Assembly (NCBI RefSeq): GCF_002909485.1
Contig: NZ_PPXG01000002.1
Span: forward strand, 496,001 to 560,000
Direction: 5' to 3'
Length of the DNA: 64,000 nucleotides
DNA from: Stutzerimonas stutzeri
Lineage (GTDB): Bacteria > Pseudomonadota > Gammaproteobacteria > Pseudomonadales > Pseudomonadaceae
In this document: positions 39,461 to 48,195 of the stretch, piece after piece
How the letters are laid out: each line of letters begins with the position of its first letter
Numbering within the stretch: the first letter of the stretch is position 1
Notes under the pieces: model-generated
What the model was told of the DNA's origin: nothing
Seen by the model: only the letters and a program-made list of their open reading frames with translations
The model's database searches: none
Position numbers and translations under genes: made by a program

Positions 39461-39479
39461 CGGGGCGAGCATGGCCCCG
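39461..39479 (+). promoter_or_regulatory. leader hairpin before gene 39520
   Basis: CGGGGC-GAGCATG-GCCCCG, a perfect 6-bp stem preceded by CACCCAA. It is followed by TTTCCAAGAGG and ATG 39520. Confidence 0.6.
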
Positions 39480-39519
39480 CGGGCTGTGGTTGCTCTTTCA
39501 TTTCCAAGAGGACATCACC

Positions 39520-40170
39520 ATGCCTGCACCTTCTTCGGCGAAGCCGCTGTATCGCATCGACGAATGCCCCGACCTCATGGCCGACGGTTGCGTCGGTGAC
39601 GAGCAAGGCAATCTCGTCTTTCTCTCGATCTGGGCGCGCGACACCGCCGTTCAGGAGTTCCTCGCCCGCCTGACCCTCGGCCGGGATGAGCAGGGACTGG
39701 ATCAGTTCCACGTCATCACCGAGCAGGGCGCATCCATCCCGGTCTTCGTCGGCAACGTCGAGAACCTGGAAAAGCGCATCACCCGTGCCTATCGGCGAAC
39801 GCTGTTCGGTTCGCTGACGAATGTGTGGCTGTTCGACCGTCGCTGCGTGAAGCCAGACAAGGCCAACGCCAGCGCGCTGGCGCTTCTGCCCAGGGATTCT
39901 GCTCACCGGCTCGACCGGCTGTGGACGCTGGTGCAGGACACCTGCCCGCTGCCACTGCTCGACCACTGGCGCGACACCGTGCTGGAGCTGTTGCAGACAC
40001 GGCGGATGCTGACCGGTCTTCCCTTGGCCCTCGGGCCGCTGGAAGGCCATCGGCTGGCCCTCGATGTCCCGGCGCTGACGAAGGCGTTGGGCGAGCTGAT
40101 CCGCAACGGCACCCTCGGCGCCACGCAGTACGAACTGGCCGCGAACGCACCGCTTCGGCGTGTGGCGTGA
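39520..40170 (+). CDS. conserved ICE protein, unknown (216 aa)
   Basis: A 216-residue soluble protein: YRIDECPDLMADGCVGDEQGNLVFLSIWARDTAVQEFLARLTL, then TRAYRRTLFGSLTNVWLFDRRCVKPD, then a helical C-terminus. It has no membrane segments and no motif I can name. It is regularly found between DUF3275 and the methyltransferase in related elements, again from memory. Confidence 0.7.
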   Translation: MPAPSSAKPLYRIDECPDLMADGCVGDEQGNLVFLSIWARDTAVQEFLARLTLGRDEQGLDQFHVITEQGASIPVFVGNVENLEKRITRAYRRTLFGSLTNVWLFDRRCVKPDKANASALALLPRDSAHRLDRLWTLVQDTCPLPLLDHWRDTVLELLQTRRMLTGLPLALGPLEGHRLALDVPALTKALGELIRNGTLGATQYELAANAPLRRVA

Positions 40171-40175
40171 GCCAT

Positions 40176-40199
40176 CCCCACGGGCATGCGCGCCGCGCG
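40176..40199 (+). promoter_or_regulatory. leader hairpin before the methyltransferase gene
   Basis: CGGGCATGCGCG-CCG-CGCGTGCCCG-type stem (about 40181-40204) preceded by CATCCCCA. It is followed by CACCAGGAG and ATG 40236. One mismatched pair lies within the stem. Confidence 0.5.
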
Positions 40200-40235
40200 T
40201 GCCCGCCTTCCCTCATCCATCACCAGGAGAAATCC

Positions 40236-41345
40236 ATGGCACTCATGTTTCCGCGCCTGGCGCGCAATTTCATTCGTAACGGCTACTTCCCCACCGACGA
40301 GCCGACCCTGGAGCGGGCCTTGTCCGCGCTGGCGCCGTCTCCCGGCGCCATGTCCATCCTTGATCCCTGCGCCGGCGAAGGCGTGGCGATCGCCGAAGCC
40401 GCCCACGCCCTCGGGCGCGAGCAGGTCCAGGCCTTCGCCGTCGAGTACGACGCCGAGCGTGCCCGCCACGCACGGCAACTGGTCGATCGCTGCATCCACG
40501 GTGACCTGATGGACACGCTGATCTCGCGCCAGTCCTTCGGGTTGCTGTGGCTGAACCCGCCGTATGGCGACCTGAGCAAGGACGTGAACGGCAACATCGG
40601 CTATCAGGGCCAGGGCCGTGCGCGGCTGGAAAAGCTTTTCTATCAGCGTGCGCTGCCGCTGATGCAGTACGGCGGCGTGTTGATCTTCATCGTGCCGTCC
40701 TACGTGCTCGACGCCGAGCTGGTCGGATGGCTGACGCGCCACTTCGCCGACCTGCGTATCTACCGTGCGGTGGAGACGCAGTTCAAGCAGGTGGTGATCT
40801 TCGGTCGCAGGATTCGTCAACGCGACCAGGCATCGGAGTCGGTCAAGGCCGTGCGCGGTCTGCTGCTGCAGATCGGACAGGGTGACGCCGAAGCCGAGGA
40901 ACTGCCGCTCGAATGGCCGTTCCTGCCGTACACCGTCCCTGCCAGCCCGGCCGAGCCGGAGCACTTCTATCGCGTGACGATGGAGCCCGAGCAGTTCGCC
41001 GATGAAGTCGGCCGGCTACAAGGACCCTGGCCGGCGCTCGATATGCACCTGGGCGCCGCGCAGCAATCGCTGCGTCCGCCCGCGCGGGCCTTGTCGCACT
41101 GGCATCTCGCCCTGGCTTTGGCCGCAGGCGCGATCTCCGGCGTAGTGAAGTCCAAGAGCGGGCGCGTGCTCGTCGTCAAAGGTGATACCCACAAGGAGAA
41201 GACCCTCCAGACGGAATACACCGAACGCGACGATGGCTCCGTGGCCGAGACGCGCATCCTCACCGACAAGTTCGTGCCGGTCATTCGTGCATGGGACTTG
41301 ACGCTGGGCTCGCCCACGTGGGGCGAAGTGCTGACCATCCGCTGA
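40236..41345 (+). CDS. DUF6094-type N6-adenine DNA methyltransferase-like protein
   Basis: A 369-residue class I SAM methyltransferase. Motif I is ILDPCAGEGVAIAEAA (~residues 41-56), an acidic motif follows in FAVEYDAERA, and the catalytic NPPYG occurs in LLWLNPPYGDLS (~residue 105), the signature of amino-DNA methylases. There is no cognate restriction gene nearby, so it is an orphan enzyme perhaps protecting ICE DNA on entry. Substrate sequence is unknown. Confidence 0.82.
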   Translation: MALMFPRLARNFIRNGYFPTDEPTLERALSALAPSPGAMSILDPCAGEGVAIAEAAHALGREQVQAFAVEYDAERARHARQLVDRCIHGDLMDTLISRQSFGLLWLNPPYGDLSKDVNGNIGYQGQGRARLEKLFYQRALPLMQYGGVLIFIVPSYVLDAELVGWLTRHFADLRIYRAVETQFKQVVIFGRRIRQRDQASESVKAVRGLLLQIGQGDAEAEELPLEWPFLPYTVPASPAEPEHFYRVTMEPEQFADEVGRLQGPWPALDMHLGAAQQSLRPPARALSHWHLALALAAGAISGVVKSKSGRVLVVKGDTHKEKTLQTEYTERDDGSVAETRILTDKFVPVIRAWDLTLGSPTWGEVLTIR

Positions 41346-41387
41346 TCCCTGTTCCCTGACGGTTCGCCGTCGCTTTCATCCACCCAC

Positions 41388-41423
41388 CGGGGTCACGTTG
41401 CCCCGATGGGGTGCCGTGGCCCC
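41388..41423 (+). promoter_or_regulatory. leader hairpins before gene 41447
   Basis: CGGGG-TCACGTTG-CCCCG (41388-41405) and GGGG-8 nt-CCCC (41408-41423), preceded by CATCCACCCA. They are followed by AGAAGGAG and ATG 41447. Confidence 0.6.
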
Positions 41424-41446
41424 TTCTTCCAGAAGGAGAAACCACC

Positions 41447-41751
41447 ATGGCACTCGCAATCCTCAACCTCGCGTCACAAGCACGCTTTTCGCCCGGGCAG
41501 GTGGTCATGACGCCGGCGTCGACGAGCTGGTCCGACAGGGCCGGCTCAACCCCACGCCGTACCTGCGCCGCCATCTTCATGGCGACTGGGGCGACCTGAG
41601 CGACGACGATCGGCGATTGAACGACGCTGCGCTGCAATCCGGTGAGGATCGTCTGTTTTCGTCCTACCAGGTCACGCGCGACCTGAAGCTTTGGATCATC
41701 ACCGAATGGGATCGCAGCGTCACCACGCTGCTGTTGCCCAGCGAATACTGA
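41447..41751 (+). pseudogene. small ICE gene with a one-base frameshift
   Basis: Translation starts MALAILNLASQARFSPGQVV-MTP, then should continue GVDELVRQGRLNPTPYLRRH to a stop at 41751. The second part is in another frame: one G is missing in the CCGG run near 41514 (CCGGG expected). Without it the frame closes at 41599. The intact product would be about 101 residues. Either the gene is dead or this is a sequencing slip in a homopolymer. Confidence 0.75.
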
Positions 41752-41804
41752 TCCGCATCCAGCGGCACCTACACGTTTCTTTGCCGCATCTTTCTTCCCC
41801 CCCA

Positions 41805-41842
41805 GGGGCATGTCACCGCCCCGTGGGGGAGGTGCATGCCCC
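41805..41842 (+). promoter_or_regulatory. nested leader hairpin before the helicase gene
   Basis: Outer arms GGGGCATG/CATGCCCC (41805-41812, 41835-41842), inner CCCC-GT-GGGG (about 41819-41828). It is followed by CTTGGAG and ATG 41862. Confidence 0.7.
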
Positions 41843-41861
41843 ATCTCCTTGGAGCATCACC

Positions 41862-44135
41862 ATGTCCCTCGATCTCGAAACCGTTCCCGAAACCGCTGCG
41901 CAGGGCGACCTGCTCGAAGCGGCCGCTTCACCCCTCACGCTCAGCCTGCAGGACTTCGTATCGGAGTTCGGCGACGAACTGCTCGATTCGCTCAACCGCG
42001 CCAATCCTCCGGTCTACACCGGCCAGGTGCGGGTGCATCGGCAACTGATCCTCGCCGCGCTGAAGCGCAAGCTGTTCCCGGCGCAAGCCGATGTGGTCCA
42101 CGCCGTCACCGAGCTGTTGGTCGATCGCGGCGAACGTGCCGCGATCGTCAATGGCGAGATGGGCTGCGGCAAGACGACAGTGGGTATTGCCACTGCCGCC
42201 GTGCTCAACGCCGAAGGCTACCGCCGTACCCTGGTGCTCTCGCCACCCCACCTGGTCTACAAGTGGCGGCGCGAGATCCAGGAGACGGTGGCCGGTGCCA
42301 AGGTCTGGGTGCTCAACGGCCCGGACACGCTGGTCAAGCTGCTGAAACTGCGCGAGCAATTGGACGTGCCGGCGCAGGGCCAGGAGTTCTTCGTCCTGGG
42401 CCGAGTGCGGATGCGGATGGGGTTCCACTGGAAACCTGTCTTCGTTCGACGGCGCACGCCTCACGGCGACGTGGGGGCCTGCCCGGATTGCGGGCATGTC
42501 ATCACCGATCTCGACGGCGAGCCGATCAACCCGGTCGAACTCGAAGCCGAAGAGTCCCGCCGCAAGTGCAGCCACTGCCGTGCACCGCTGTGGTCCTTGA
42601 TCCGTCCCAGAGGCCTGTCCGCCAGCGACCAGTCCTCGACCGTGCTCAAGGCACTGAAGCGTATTCCAACCATCGGGGAAGTCACCGCGCAGAAGCTGAT
42701 GCAGAAGTTCGGTGACGCCTTCCTCGCGTCGATGCTCGGGGACAACGTCCACGAGTTCATCAACCTGATGGACGACCGCGGCGAGTTGGTCTTCTCGGAT
42801 CGGCAAGCCCACCGGATGGAACGCGCGATGGCCAACATGGAGTTCGGCTTCGGCGAGGGCGGCTACCAGCCGTCCGAGTTCATCAAGAGGCAGCTTCCCC
42901 AAGGCACGTTCGACCTGCTCATCGCCGACGAGGCGCACGAGTACAAGAACGGCGGCTCCGCTCAGGGCCAGGCAATGGGGGTGTTGGCGGCCAAGGCGCG
43001 CAAGACGCTGCTGCTCACCGGCACACTGATGGGCGGCTACGGCGACGACCTGTTCCACCTGCTGTTCCGAGCCCTGCCAGGGCGGATGATCGAAGACGGC
43101 TACCGGCCGACGAAGAACGGCAGCATGACCTCGGCCGCGATGGCGTTCATGCGCGATCACGGCGTGCTCAAGGATATCTATTCCGAGAGCACGGGCACGG
43201 CGCACAAGACGGCCAAGGGCACCAAGGTATCGGTGCGCACGGTCAAGGCGCCGGGCTTCGGTCCCAAGGGTGTGCTGCGTTGCGTCCTGCCGTTCACGGT
43301 CTTCCTCAAGTTGAAGGACATCGGTGGCAACGTGTTGCCGCCCTACGACGAGGAGTTCCGCGAAGTCGCGATGGACACGGCGCAAGCCGCGGCCTACCGC
43401 GATCTGGCGGATCGGCTGACCCAGGAGCTGAAGCAGGCCCTGGCGAAGCGCGACACGACGCTGCTCGGTGTGGTCCTCAACGTGCTGCTGGCCTGGCCGG
43501 ACTGCTGCTTCCGGTCGGAAACGGTGGTGCATCCGCGCACGCGCAACACCTTGGCGTTCGTGCCGGCTCAGTTCAACGAGCTGGAGGTGATGCCCAAGGA
43601 ACGCGAGCTGATCGAGATCTGCAAGCAGGAGAAGGCAGAAGGTCGCAAGACCCTGGTCTATTCGGTCTACACCGGCACGCGCGACACCGCATCGCGCCTG
43701 AAGGTGCTGCTGGAGCAGGAGGGCTTCAAGGTGGCGGTACTGCGCGCGAGCGTGGATGCCTCCCGCCGGGAAGACTGGATCGCCGAGCAGTTGGACCGTG
43801 GCATCGACGTGCTCATCACCAATCCCGAGCTGGTGAAAACCGGCCTGGACCTGCTGGAGTTCCCGACCATCGTGTTCCTCCAGTCCGGCTACAACGTGTA
43901 TTCGTTGCAGCAGGCCGCCCGGCGCTCCTGGCGCATCGGCCAGAAGCAGCCGGTGCGCGTGATCTACCTCGGCTACGCCAACTCCTCGCAGATGACCTGC
44001 CTGGGGTTGATGGCCCGGAAGATCATGGTGTCGCAAAGCACGTCGGGAGACGTACCCGAGTCGGGCCTGGATGTTCTGAACCAGGATGGTGATTCCGTCG
44101 AGGTCGCACTGGCCCGGCAGCTTGTCACGGTCTGA
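41862..44135 (+). CDS. SNF2-like superfamily II helicase
   Basis: A 757-residue helicase. Motif I is VNGEMGCGKTTVGIATAA (~residue 100), motif II DLLIADEAHEYKNGG, and motif VI YSLQQAARRSWRIGQKQPVRVIYL, the last typical of SNF2 enzymes. Two CxxC pairs (CPDCG, CSHC) insert a zinc finger between motifs Ia and II, with a helix-hairpin-helix-like RIPTIGEVTAQKLMQKFGD after it. It probably remodels protein-DNA complexes on ICE DNA. The upstream extension to 41691 is not coding. Confidence 0.88.
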   Translation: MSLDLETVPETAAQGDLLEAAASPLTLSLQDFVSEFGDELLDSLNRANPPVYTGQVRVHRQLILAALKRKLFPAQADVVHAVTELLVDRGERAAIVNGEMGCGKTTVGIATAAVLNAEGYRRTLVLSPPHLVYKWRREIQETVAGAKVWVLNGPDTLVKLLKLREQLDVPAQGQEFFVLGRVRMRMGFHWKPVFVRRRTPHGDVGACPDCGHVITDLDGEPINPVELEAEESRRKCSHCRAPLWSLIRPRGLSASDQSSTVLKALKRIPTIGEVTAQKLMQKFGDAFLASMLGDNVHEFINLMDDRGELVFSDRQAHRMERAMANMEFGFGEGGYQPSEFIKRQLPQGTFDLLIADEAHEYKNGGSAQGQAMGVLAAKARKTLLLTGTLMGGYGDDLFHLLFRALPGRMIEDGYRPTKNGSMTSAAMAFMRDHGVLKDIYSESTGTAHKTAKGTKVSVRTVKAPGFGPKGVLRCVLPFTVFLKLKDIGGNVLPPYDEEFREVAMDTAQAAAYRDLADRLTQELKQALAKRDTTLLGVVLNVLLAWPDCCFRSETVVHPRTRNTLAFVPAQFNELEVMPKERELIEICKQEKAEGRKTLVYSVYTGTRDTASRLKVLLEQEGFKVAVLRASVDASRREDWIAEQLDRGIDVLITNPELVKTGLDLLEFPTIVFLQSGYNVYSLQQAARRSWRIGQKQPVRVIYLGYANSSQMTCLGLMARKIMVSQSTSGDVPESGLDVLNQDGDSVEVALARQLVTV

Positions 44136-44182
44136 TCCATGCGCCCATGCCGGTGGCCCCTCGGGGTCGCCGGCTTCTTTCC

Positions 44183-44207
44183 ACGGCCCTTCGGGGCCGT
44201 TTTTCTT
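44183..44207 (+). terminator. intrinsic terminator after the helicase gene
   Basis: ACGGCCC-TTCG-GGGCCGT, a perfect 7-bp stem with UUCG loop, followed by TTTTCTT. The IS at 44208 is inserted exactly at the end of its T-run. Confidence 0.9.
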
Positions 44208-45513
44208 GGTTCTTCGCAGACTCTGGGGGAAGAGCGAGTTGACAGTCAGGGAAGCAGGTAAATTGGCAGTCGCCAAACACACCCTTCACCTGTCCCTGCT
44301 GTCGCCGTGCATCCTATTGATCTTGCCGCTTTCTGGCCAGGCTATGACGCCGTTGCCTGCCGCCCATCCGCCAACAACTTCCTTCTGGATTGAACTCGAG
44401 CCTCAAGCCGGTTCAGTGCCCAAATGCGGGCGTTGTGGTCAGCTCAGCCCGTTGATTCACGAGCGCCGGATTCGTCTGGTGAGTGATCGTGATCTGTTCG
44501 ATCAGCGCGTCCTGCTTCAACTTCCAGTGCGCCGAGTCGATTGCCTGAACTGTGGTCGGGTGACCGAGCGGATCGACTGGCTGGAGCCTGCATCTCGCCT
44601 AACCCAGCGGTTACGGGTCTGGCTCGAAAGCTTGCTGCGGCTGCTGCCGATCAGCCACGTCAGCCAGCTCACCGGCCTGCACTGGCACACCCTCAAGACG
44701 CTCGATAAACGACGCCTGCAAGCCGAGGTAGGCACCTTCGATTCACATGGTGTCCGCCGCCTGGTGATGGACGAGTTCGCCCTGCACAAGGGGCATCGCT
44801 ATGCCACGGTCATCATGGATGCCGAGCGAACACGGGTGCTGTGGGTCGGCCACGGCAACAGCCGTGAATCGATCCGCCCGTTCTTTGAATTGCTCGGCGA
44901 GCATTGCCAACAGATCGGGGCGGTGGCTATGGACATGAACACGGCTTTTGACCTGGAGGTGAAAAAGCATTGCCCGCAGGCCGAAGTGGTGTACGACTCG
45001 TTTCACGTCGTCGCGCGCTACGGGCGGGATGTGATCGACCGTATCCGGGTCGACCAGGCCAACCTTCTGCGCGAAGACAAGCTGGCACGAAAGGCGGTCA
45101 AGCAGAGTCGTTGGCTGCTGCTGCGCAATCGCGACAACCTGAAGGCCGGACAGGCCGTGCAGTTACAGGAACTGCTCGCTGCCAACCAGCCGCTGGCTAC
45201 GGTCTATGTGCTCAAGGATGCGCTGAAGGATGTCTGGTACGCCCCCAGCGTACGAGAGGGTTGGCGGCGCTGGCGAACCTGGCTGCGGCATGCTCGCGAG
45301 AGCGGCCTCGCGCCACTGCAACGCTTTGCTCGCAACCTGCGCAAATACGCCCGAGGCATCCTTGCCAGTGCCCACTTCCACATGCATACCAGCATACTTG
45401 AGGGGGTTAACAACCGCATCAAGGTGATCAAGCGCATGGCCTATGGTTTCCGGGACTCGGAATACTTCTTTCTGAAAATCAAGGCTGCCTTCCCCGGGAA
45501 AGCGCGATGAACC
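44208..45513 (+). mobile_element. ISL3-family insertion sequence with 8-bp target duplication
   Basis: The element is 1306 bp. Its left end GGTTCTTCGCAG and right end (reverse complement GGTTCATCGC) form imperfect inverted repeats that share GGTTC-TCGC and a GGGGAAG block. It is flanked by identical 8-bp direct repeats TTTTTCTT (44200-44207 and 45514-45521), the length expected for ISL3 elements. It separates the ICE helicase from the conjugation genes. Confidence 0.9.
44307..45510 (+). pseudogene. ISL3-family transposase with N-terminal frameshift
   Basis: The body (CGRCGQLSPLIHERRIRL, then DEFALHKGHRYATVIMDAERTRVLWVG, AMDMNTAFDLEVKKHCP and the final EGVNNRIKVIKRMAYGFRD) is a standard ISL3 transposase, including DDE aspartates and a zinc finger. 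The N-terminus MHPIDLAAFWPGYDAVACRP starts at GTG 44307 in another frame. One extra C in the CTTCC run at 44380-44384 splits them and brings a stop. The right inverted repeat overlaps the last codons. Confidence 0.75.
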
Positions 45514-45647
45514 TTTTTCTTGGGCGTATGACAGTCCATGGCGCTGCCCAGCCATGTATTCGGGCGGGCGTCAGTGCGTTTTGTTTGCTGCCCACAGGCC
45601 AAGCGGCGGCGATGGTGAGCGCTCCGTGTTCCAGGGAAGCGCCCTCC

Positions 45648-46217
45648 ATGCAACCATCCATCCGCGCTGTTCACCGCCTGGCCCTCGCCGCTGGCTTGCT
45701 GGCCGGCAGCCTGTTGGCCGCCGGCTGCGCCACGACCGCCGCGTCGTCTGCGCCAGCGGTGCCGGCCGCATCGCCAACCGCCGTCGCGCCGGAGCCGGGT
45801 TTCGTTCCGGTGGCCCGCTACGGCCGCTACACCCTGGTCGAGCTGGTGCCGGAACCTGCGCAGCGTGATCTCTTGCAGCAGGCGGTAGAGGTCTCGATTC
45901 CGCCCATGCTCGATGCCAGCGTGGGCGATGCCATGCGCCATGTGCTCCTGCGCTCGGGCTACCGGCTCTGCGATGCGGTCGAAGCCGCCACGCTCTACGC
46001 GCTGCCGCTGCCTGCCGCACACCTGCGCCTGGGCCCGCTGATGCTGCGCGATGCCTTGCTGACCCTTGCCGGCCCCGCCTGGGAGCTGTCGGTCGATGAC
46101 TTGACCCGCCAGGTCTGCTTCAGCCAGCACGGTGCTTCCACCTTCCTTTCCGCCAACCCGCCCGGCACCGCCACGCCCGTGCCGGACGCCGACCGGCCCG
46201 AGGAGCTGCAGCCATGA
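45648..46217 (+). CDS. PilL-N-domain ICE lipoprotein
   Basis: A 189-residue lipoprotein: signal helix AVHRLALAAGLLAGSLLAAGC with the lipobox cysteine near residue 22, then a Ser/Ala/Pro linker and a domain FVPVARYGRYTLVELVPEPAQRDLLQQAVEVSIPP, as in the PilL-like ICE family (TIGR03748). It starts the conjugation module. It is probably part of an envelope or pilus assembly complex. Start overlaps nothing; ATG 45648 follows a weak site. Confidence 0.8.
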   Translation: MQPSIRAVHRLALAAGLLAGSLLAAGCATTAASSAPAVPAASPTAVAPEPGFVPVARYGRYTLVELVPEPAQRDLLQQAVEVSIPPMLDASVGDAMRHVLLRSGYRLCDAVEAATLYALPLPAAHLRLGPLMLRDALLTLAGPAWELSVDDLTRQVCFSQHGASTFLSANPPGTATPVPDADRPEELQP

Positions 46218-46861
46218 CCTTTCCCCAAGCGCCATCCGAGCGCAATTCCCGCACGCGCTGGCTCAAGGTCGCCGCGGCCTTCTGGCTGCTGCTCATCAGT
46301 GCCGTGGCACTCATCAACAGCGTCGGTCTGTCGCGGCTCGCCGAACAGACCCAGAGCAGCGCACAGGATGCGCAGGTCAACGCGCTGGGCCTGCGCGTGG
46401 CCGATCTCGAACGACAGGCCGATGCGGACAAGCGCCGGCCGGTGCCGATCAGCCAGGCAGAATTCGCCACCGCGCGGCAGGCGCTGGACGAGCGGATGGC
46501 GCGCCTCGAAGAGGCCGATGAGAGGAGGGCCCTGGCCGTCGACCTGCAGACGCTGCAGGCGCGCGTGAACGGAATCGAGACCCGCCTGGAGAGGTCCCGG
46601 CAGGTGGCATCCGCCGCTCGCCCGCGCGCTCCGGTTGCGACGAAGCCCAAGGTGCCGGAGCCGCCGTTCCGGGTGCTCGGCGTGGAGCTGCGTGGAGGCG
46701 AGCGCTTTCTGTCGATCACCTCCACCGCCGCGGTCTCGCTCGCGGGCGCCCGGCTGCTGCGCGAGGGCGATGCCGAGGGCGGCTGGCAACTGCAGTCCAT
46801 CGAGGCGCAGGCGGGCGTGTTCCAGGTGAACGGCCAGACGCAGCGCGTCGCGGTGCCGTAG
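46214..46861 (+). CDS. ICE membrane protein with coiled coil
   Basis: A 215-residue protein with one N-terminal membrane helix (LKVAAAFWLLLISAVALINSVGL), a long coiled coil (residues ~40-135, LADLERQ/LDERMARLEEAD/LQARVNGIETRLERS) and a C-terminal globular part (PPFRVLGVELRGGERFLSI...QTQRVAVP) like PilP/secretin-pilotin domains. It overlaps the previous gene (ATGA). An inner-membrane scaffold for the transfer apparatus is inferred. Confidence 0.7.
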   Translation: MTFPQAPSERNSRTRWLKVAAAFWLLLISAVALINSVGLSRLAEQTQSSAQDAQVNALGLRVADLERQADADKRRPVPISQAEFATARQALDERMARLEEADERRALAVDLQTLQARVNGIETRLERSRQVASAARPRAPVATKPKVPEPPFRVLGVELRGGERFLSITSTAAVSLAGARLLREGDAEGGWQLQSIEAQAGVFQVNGQTQRVAVP

Positions 46862-46870
46862 GAGGTCGCC

Positions 46871-47590
46871 ATGATCTTGCGGCCGTTGCTCGCCGCCGTC
46901 GTCCTGTTCGCCGCTTTCGGCGCATCCGCCCAGCCGGCCCCGGTGACGAACTCCCGCATGGTGCCCGCCCAGGTGCAGCCGGGTGCGGATGCCGCGCTCG
47001 ACGAGCGCCTGGCGCGCGATTGGGGATTGCAGCCCGAGGAATGGGCGCGTTACCGCCAATTGATGCAGGGGCCGCTGGGTGTGTATTCGCCCAACCTCGA
47101 TCCGCTCACGGCCCTGGGCATCGAAGCGCGCACGGACGCGGAACGACGCCGCTACGCCGAGCTGCAGGTGCAGGCCGAGGCCCGGCGCGTCGGCAAGACG
47201 CTGGCCTACCAGCGGGCCTACGACGCGGCGTGGCAGCGCCTGTTTCCCGGCCAGCCGCGCGTGAGCCTGCCCGGCGCCGAGGCGCAGGGTGCCGGCAACA
47301 GCGGCTCCGGGCGCCTGGCGGTCTTCGTCAAGGCCGACTGCGCACCGTGCGCGCAGCGCGTGCAGCAGTTGCAGGCGGCCGGCACGGCCTTCGACATCTA
47401 CATGGTCGGCAGCCGCCAGGACGACGCGCGCATCCGCCAGTGGGCCAGCCGGGCGGGCATCGAGCCGGCCAGGGTGCGCGCCCGCACCATCACGCTCAAC
47501 CACGACGCGGGGCGCTGGCTGTCGCTCGGCCTGCCCGGCGATCTGCCGGCCGTGGTGCGCGAGGTGAACGGCCAATGGCAGCGGCAATAG
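46871..47590 (+). CDS. TIGR03759 (PFL_4693) ICE protein
   Basis: A 239-residue exported protein with a signal peptide ending near ASA-Q (residue ~20). The centre (RDWGLQPEEWARYRQLMQGPLGVYSPNLDPLTALGIEAR) is the family hallmark. The C-terminal third (LAVFVKADCAPCAQRVQQLQAAGTAFDIYMVG) looks like a thioredoxin-type fold with CAPC. Overlaps the transglycosylase gene. Confidence 0.85.
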   Translation: MILRPLLAAVVLFAAFGASAQPAPVTNSRMVPAQVQPGADAALDERLARDWGLQPEEWARYRQLMQGPLGVYSPNLDPLTALGIEARTDAERRRYAELQVQAEARRVGKTLAYQRAYDAAWQRLFPGQPRVSLPGAEAQGAGNSGSGRLAVFVKADCAPCAQRVQQLQAAGTAFDIYMVGSRQDDARIRQWASRAGIEPARVRARTITLNHDAGRWLSLGLPGDLPAVVREVNGQWQRQ

Positions 47591-48195
47591 GTACTCCGGG
47601 CGGGGGGCGTCGGCCGTCCCGCGTCGCCATCCGCTGCGCCAGCGCCGTGCTGCTGCTCGCCACCGGCGGCTGGCCGTTGGTCGCCCTGGCGCGGGAAGTG
47701 CCGCCGCCGGCCTATCGACTGGCGGCGCATCGCGCAGACGTGCCGGCGGCGGTGCTGTACGCGGTGGCCTTGCAGGAGAGCGGCGCCACGCTGCGCGGGC
47801 GCCTGATCCCCTGGCCCTGGACGCTCAACGTCGCCGGCACGCCGCAGCGCTACGCCACCCGCGCCGCGGCCTGCGCGGGGCTGCGCCGAGCGCTCGCCCG
47901 CACGCCGGCCAATCGCATCGACGCCGGCCTCGGCCAGGTCAATCTCGGCTACCACGCGCATCGCTACACGCAGCCCTGCGAGCTGCTGGACCCGTACCGC
48001 AACCTCGCCATCGCCGCGGAAATCCTGCGCGAACGGCACACGCCGGGCGAGGACTGGCTGCTCGCCATCGGCCGCTACCACCGGCCCGCCGGCGGGGCAC
48101 CCGCGGCGCGCTACCGGCGCAGCGTGCATCGGCACCTGACCCGCGTGCTCGGCCCCGGCGTTCCCGTTACAACCTTCCGGGCCGCCACGCCATGA
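47575..48195 (+). CDS. SLT-domain lytic transglycosylase (PFL_4694-like)
   Basis: A 206-residue exported lysozyme-like enzyme that opens peptidoglycan for the T4SS. Signal peptide AVLLLATGGWPLVALA; catalytic Glu in VLYAVALQESGATL; then GLGQVNLGYHAHRY and NLAIAAEILRER, the goose-lysozyme pattern. ATG 47575 overlaps the preceding gene's end by 16 bases and follows GAGGTG. Confidence 0.88.
   Translation: MAAAIGTPGGGRRPSRVAIRCASAVLLLATGGWPLVALAREVPPPAYRLAAHRADVPAAVLYAVALQESGATLRGRLIPWPWTLNVAGTPQRYATRAAACAGLRRALARTPANRIDAGLGQVNLGYHAHRYTQPCELLDPYRNLAIAAEILRERHTPGEDWLLAIGRYHRPAGGAPAARYRRSVHRHLTRVLGPGVPVTTFRAATP

Noticed and set aside
41928..44282. 784-codon open frame on the minus strand
   Set aside because: It is the antisense shadow of the SNF2-like helicase gene; the plus-strand frame has full helicase motifs, and the minus frame is low-complexity His/Gln/Arg-rich sequence typical of GC-rich shadows.
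44242..44306. Upstream extension of the transposase frame from 44242
   Set aside because: The frame is open by chance; the real N-terminus starts at 44307 in another frame and is joined only through the frameshift.
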